Part shown: piece after piece, positions 63,100-64,000 of the stretch
Numbering within the stretch: the first letter of the stretch is position 1
How the letters are laid out: each line of letters begins with the position of its first letter
Assembly (NCBI RefSeq): GCF_025370935.1
Contig: NC_133472.1
Coordinates: forward strand, 5,429,541 to 5,493,540
Length of the DNA stretch: 64,000 nucleotides
Direction of reading: 5' to 3'
Source of the DNA: Choristoneura fumiferana
Lineage: Eukaryota > Arthropoda > Insecta > Lepidoptera > Tortricidae
The notes under the pieces: model-generated
The model's input: the letters and a program-made list of their open reading frames with translations, nothing else
Told to the model about the DNA's origin: nothing
Databases searched by the model: none
Translations under genes and position numbers: made by a program

Positions 63100-64000
63100 A
63101 AATTGATTACAGCTAGAAGCTCGGTGCCCCCTGAAAAATCATCACAGTAATTTATACTGCCCTCTTAAGGCAAATGGCTCGAAAAAGAAACGCTTACTTA
63201 AACGTTAGAAGAACCGTTAGAGACGTTAGAAACGTTTTGTCGTTGAAGAAATTCCGCATCAGATAGATATAAAATAACTCGAAAGTGTTTTATTTTGGAG
63301 ACACCCACCTATGGGGGTAACGTACTACATATGGGTGTTTCTAAATGTATTCTAGTTTTACACTTCGTTCAGCAAAAAAACGGTTGTAGATAATATTAGG
63401 TACAGTCAAGGGCAAAGATATCGACACGGCCAAAGTTACAAAAATATGTATACACGACTTTATGCACTTAACATTAAGGCTGAGACGTCTATACAATTCC
63501 CTCGTCATGTGTATGAAAAGTGACACTGCCAATCCAGTATAACATTTTAATTTTTTATTATTTTATTGGGAATAGTATTATTTTTAAACTTTTCGACCAC
63601 TGAAATTTTATTTACAAGTTATTATTTGGCAGTATTAGTAATTTAATTTGAAAATAAAAAACACTCGAGAGCTCTGTTCACTCGTCTTTCTGTATGGTGG
63701 TTATGAATATACGATATATAGATGTAAGTTATCTTAGATTAATATAAGTAAGTATTCGGATATATTGTGCTGGACGTACTGAGCCGTTGCGACGTAGCCC
63801 GATGCCTTTTAAACCGTACCTTTTAATATAACACTTGAATAAGGCTAGAGTATGTACTGTCGAACCAACTGAAATATGAATCACTGTGGTACCATTTCAC
63901 AGAAAATGACATTATATCACATATTATGTTACTGCAAACTGTGTGTTCACTTAATAATATAGGTAGTCGTTTTTAGTGACAATAATACCCTATCGATCCT
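63100..64000. other. Right-edge stretch without a gene
   Basis: A short GACACCCACCTATGGG...CATATGGGTGTTTC hairpin lies at 63299-63342. ACAGTCAAGGGCAAAGATAT-type half-MITE text lies at 63402-63490 (shared inverted with 53225-53297). Nothing else can be supported. Confidence 0.5.

Overview
The window is nuclear DNA of an insect, almost certainly a moth or butterfly (Lepidoptera). It is AT-rich and carries insect-type spliced genes with short exons in repeat-filled introns. Its interspersed repeats have a Lepidopteran look: tRNA-headed SINEs with LINE-type ATG-rich tails, Helitron-like fragments ending near CTAGT, and dozens of foldback MITEs. I see no bacterial, viral or organellar genes, no CRISPR array and no stand-alone tRNA or rRNA gene.

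Genes. Four loci look like real host genes. (1) Sulfiredoxin, minus strand, two exons (22212-22421 and 23690-23812), with the complete catalytic motif. (2) An unrecognised single-ORF membrane protein of 206 aa at 36682-37302, plus strand. (3) Glycyl-tRNA synthetase, minus strand, 46287-48488, uninterrupted over 733 codons, with an upstream in-frame start that adds a mitochondrial-type leader. (4) extradenticle (the PBX-family TALE homeodomain gene), plus strand, seven coding exons from 49217 to 60057. Genes 3 and 4 lie head to head, 728 bp apart. Three splice-flanked coding-like segments (2667-2741, 16728-16841 on plus, 31906-32074 on minus) look like orphan exons of genes I cannot name.

Mobile DNA fills most of the rest. 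A complete, apparently very young Ty1/copia retrotransposon occupies 40239-44850, with identical 187-bp LTRs, a 5-bp ATTAC target duplication, an initiator-Met tRNA primer site and an intact gag-pol ORF. Degraded LINE 3' ends lie inside the sulfiredoxin intron and an exd intron. A Penelope-like endonuclease remnant lies inside a 2.6-kb inverted-repeat element (6532-9168) built on many copies of a CGTAAGGG word. Non-autonomous DNA elements include hAT-type (8-bp duplications), PIF/Harbinger-type (TAA), piggyBac-type (TTAA) and Tc1/mariner-type (TA). A 310-bp element at 4581-4890 looks like a P-element-superfamily derivative: 8-bp GGCCATAC-like duplication, long inverted arms and the start of a THAP zinc finger.

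Layout: 1-4000 scattered repeats plus a possible terminal exon; 4000-9200 the P-like and CGTAAGGG elements; 9200-22000 MITE-dense DNA with one orphan exon; 22000-24000 sulfiredoxin; 24000-36600 nested transposons, with another orphan exon near 32 kb; 36682-37453 the membrane-protein gene; 38-40 kb simple repeats; 40.2-44.9 kb copia; 46.1-60.1 kb glycyl-tRNA synthetase and exd; 60-64 kb repeat-bearing DNA. The genes have no obvious shared pathway. They are housekeeping (translation, peroxiredoxin repair) and developmental (Hox cofactor) genes embedded in transposon-rich sequence.
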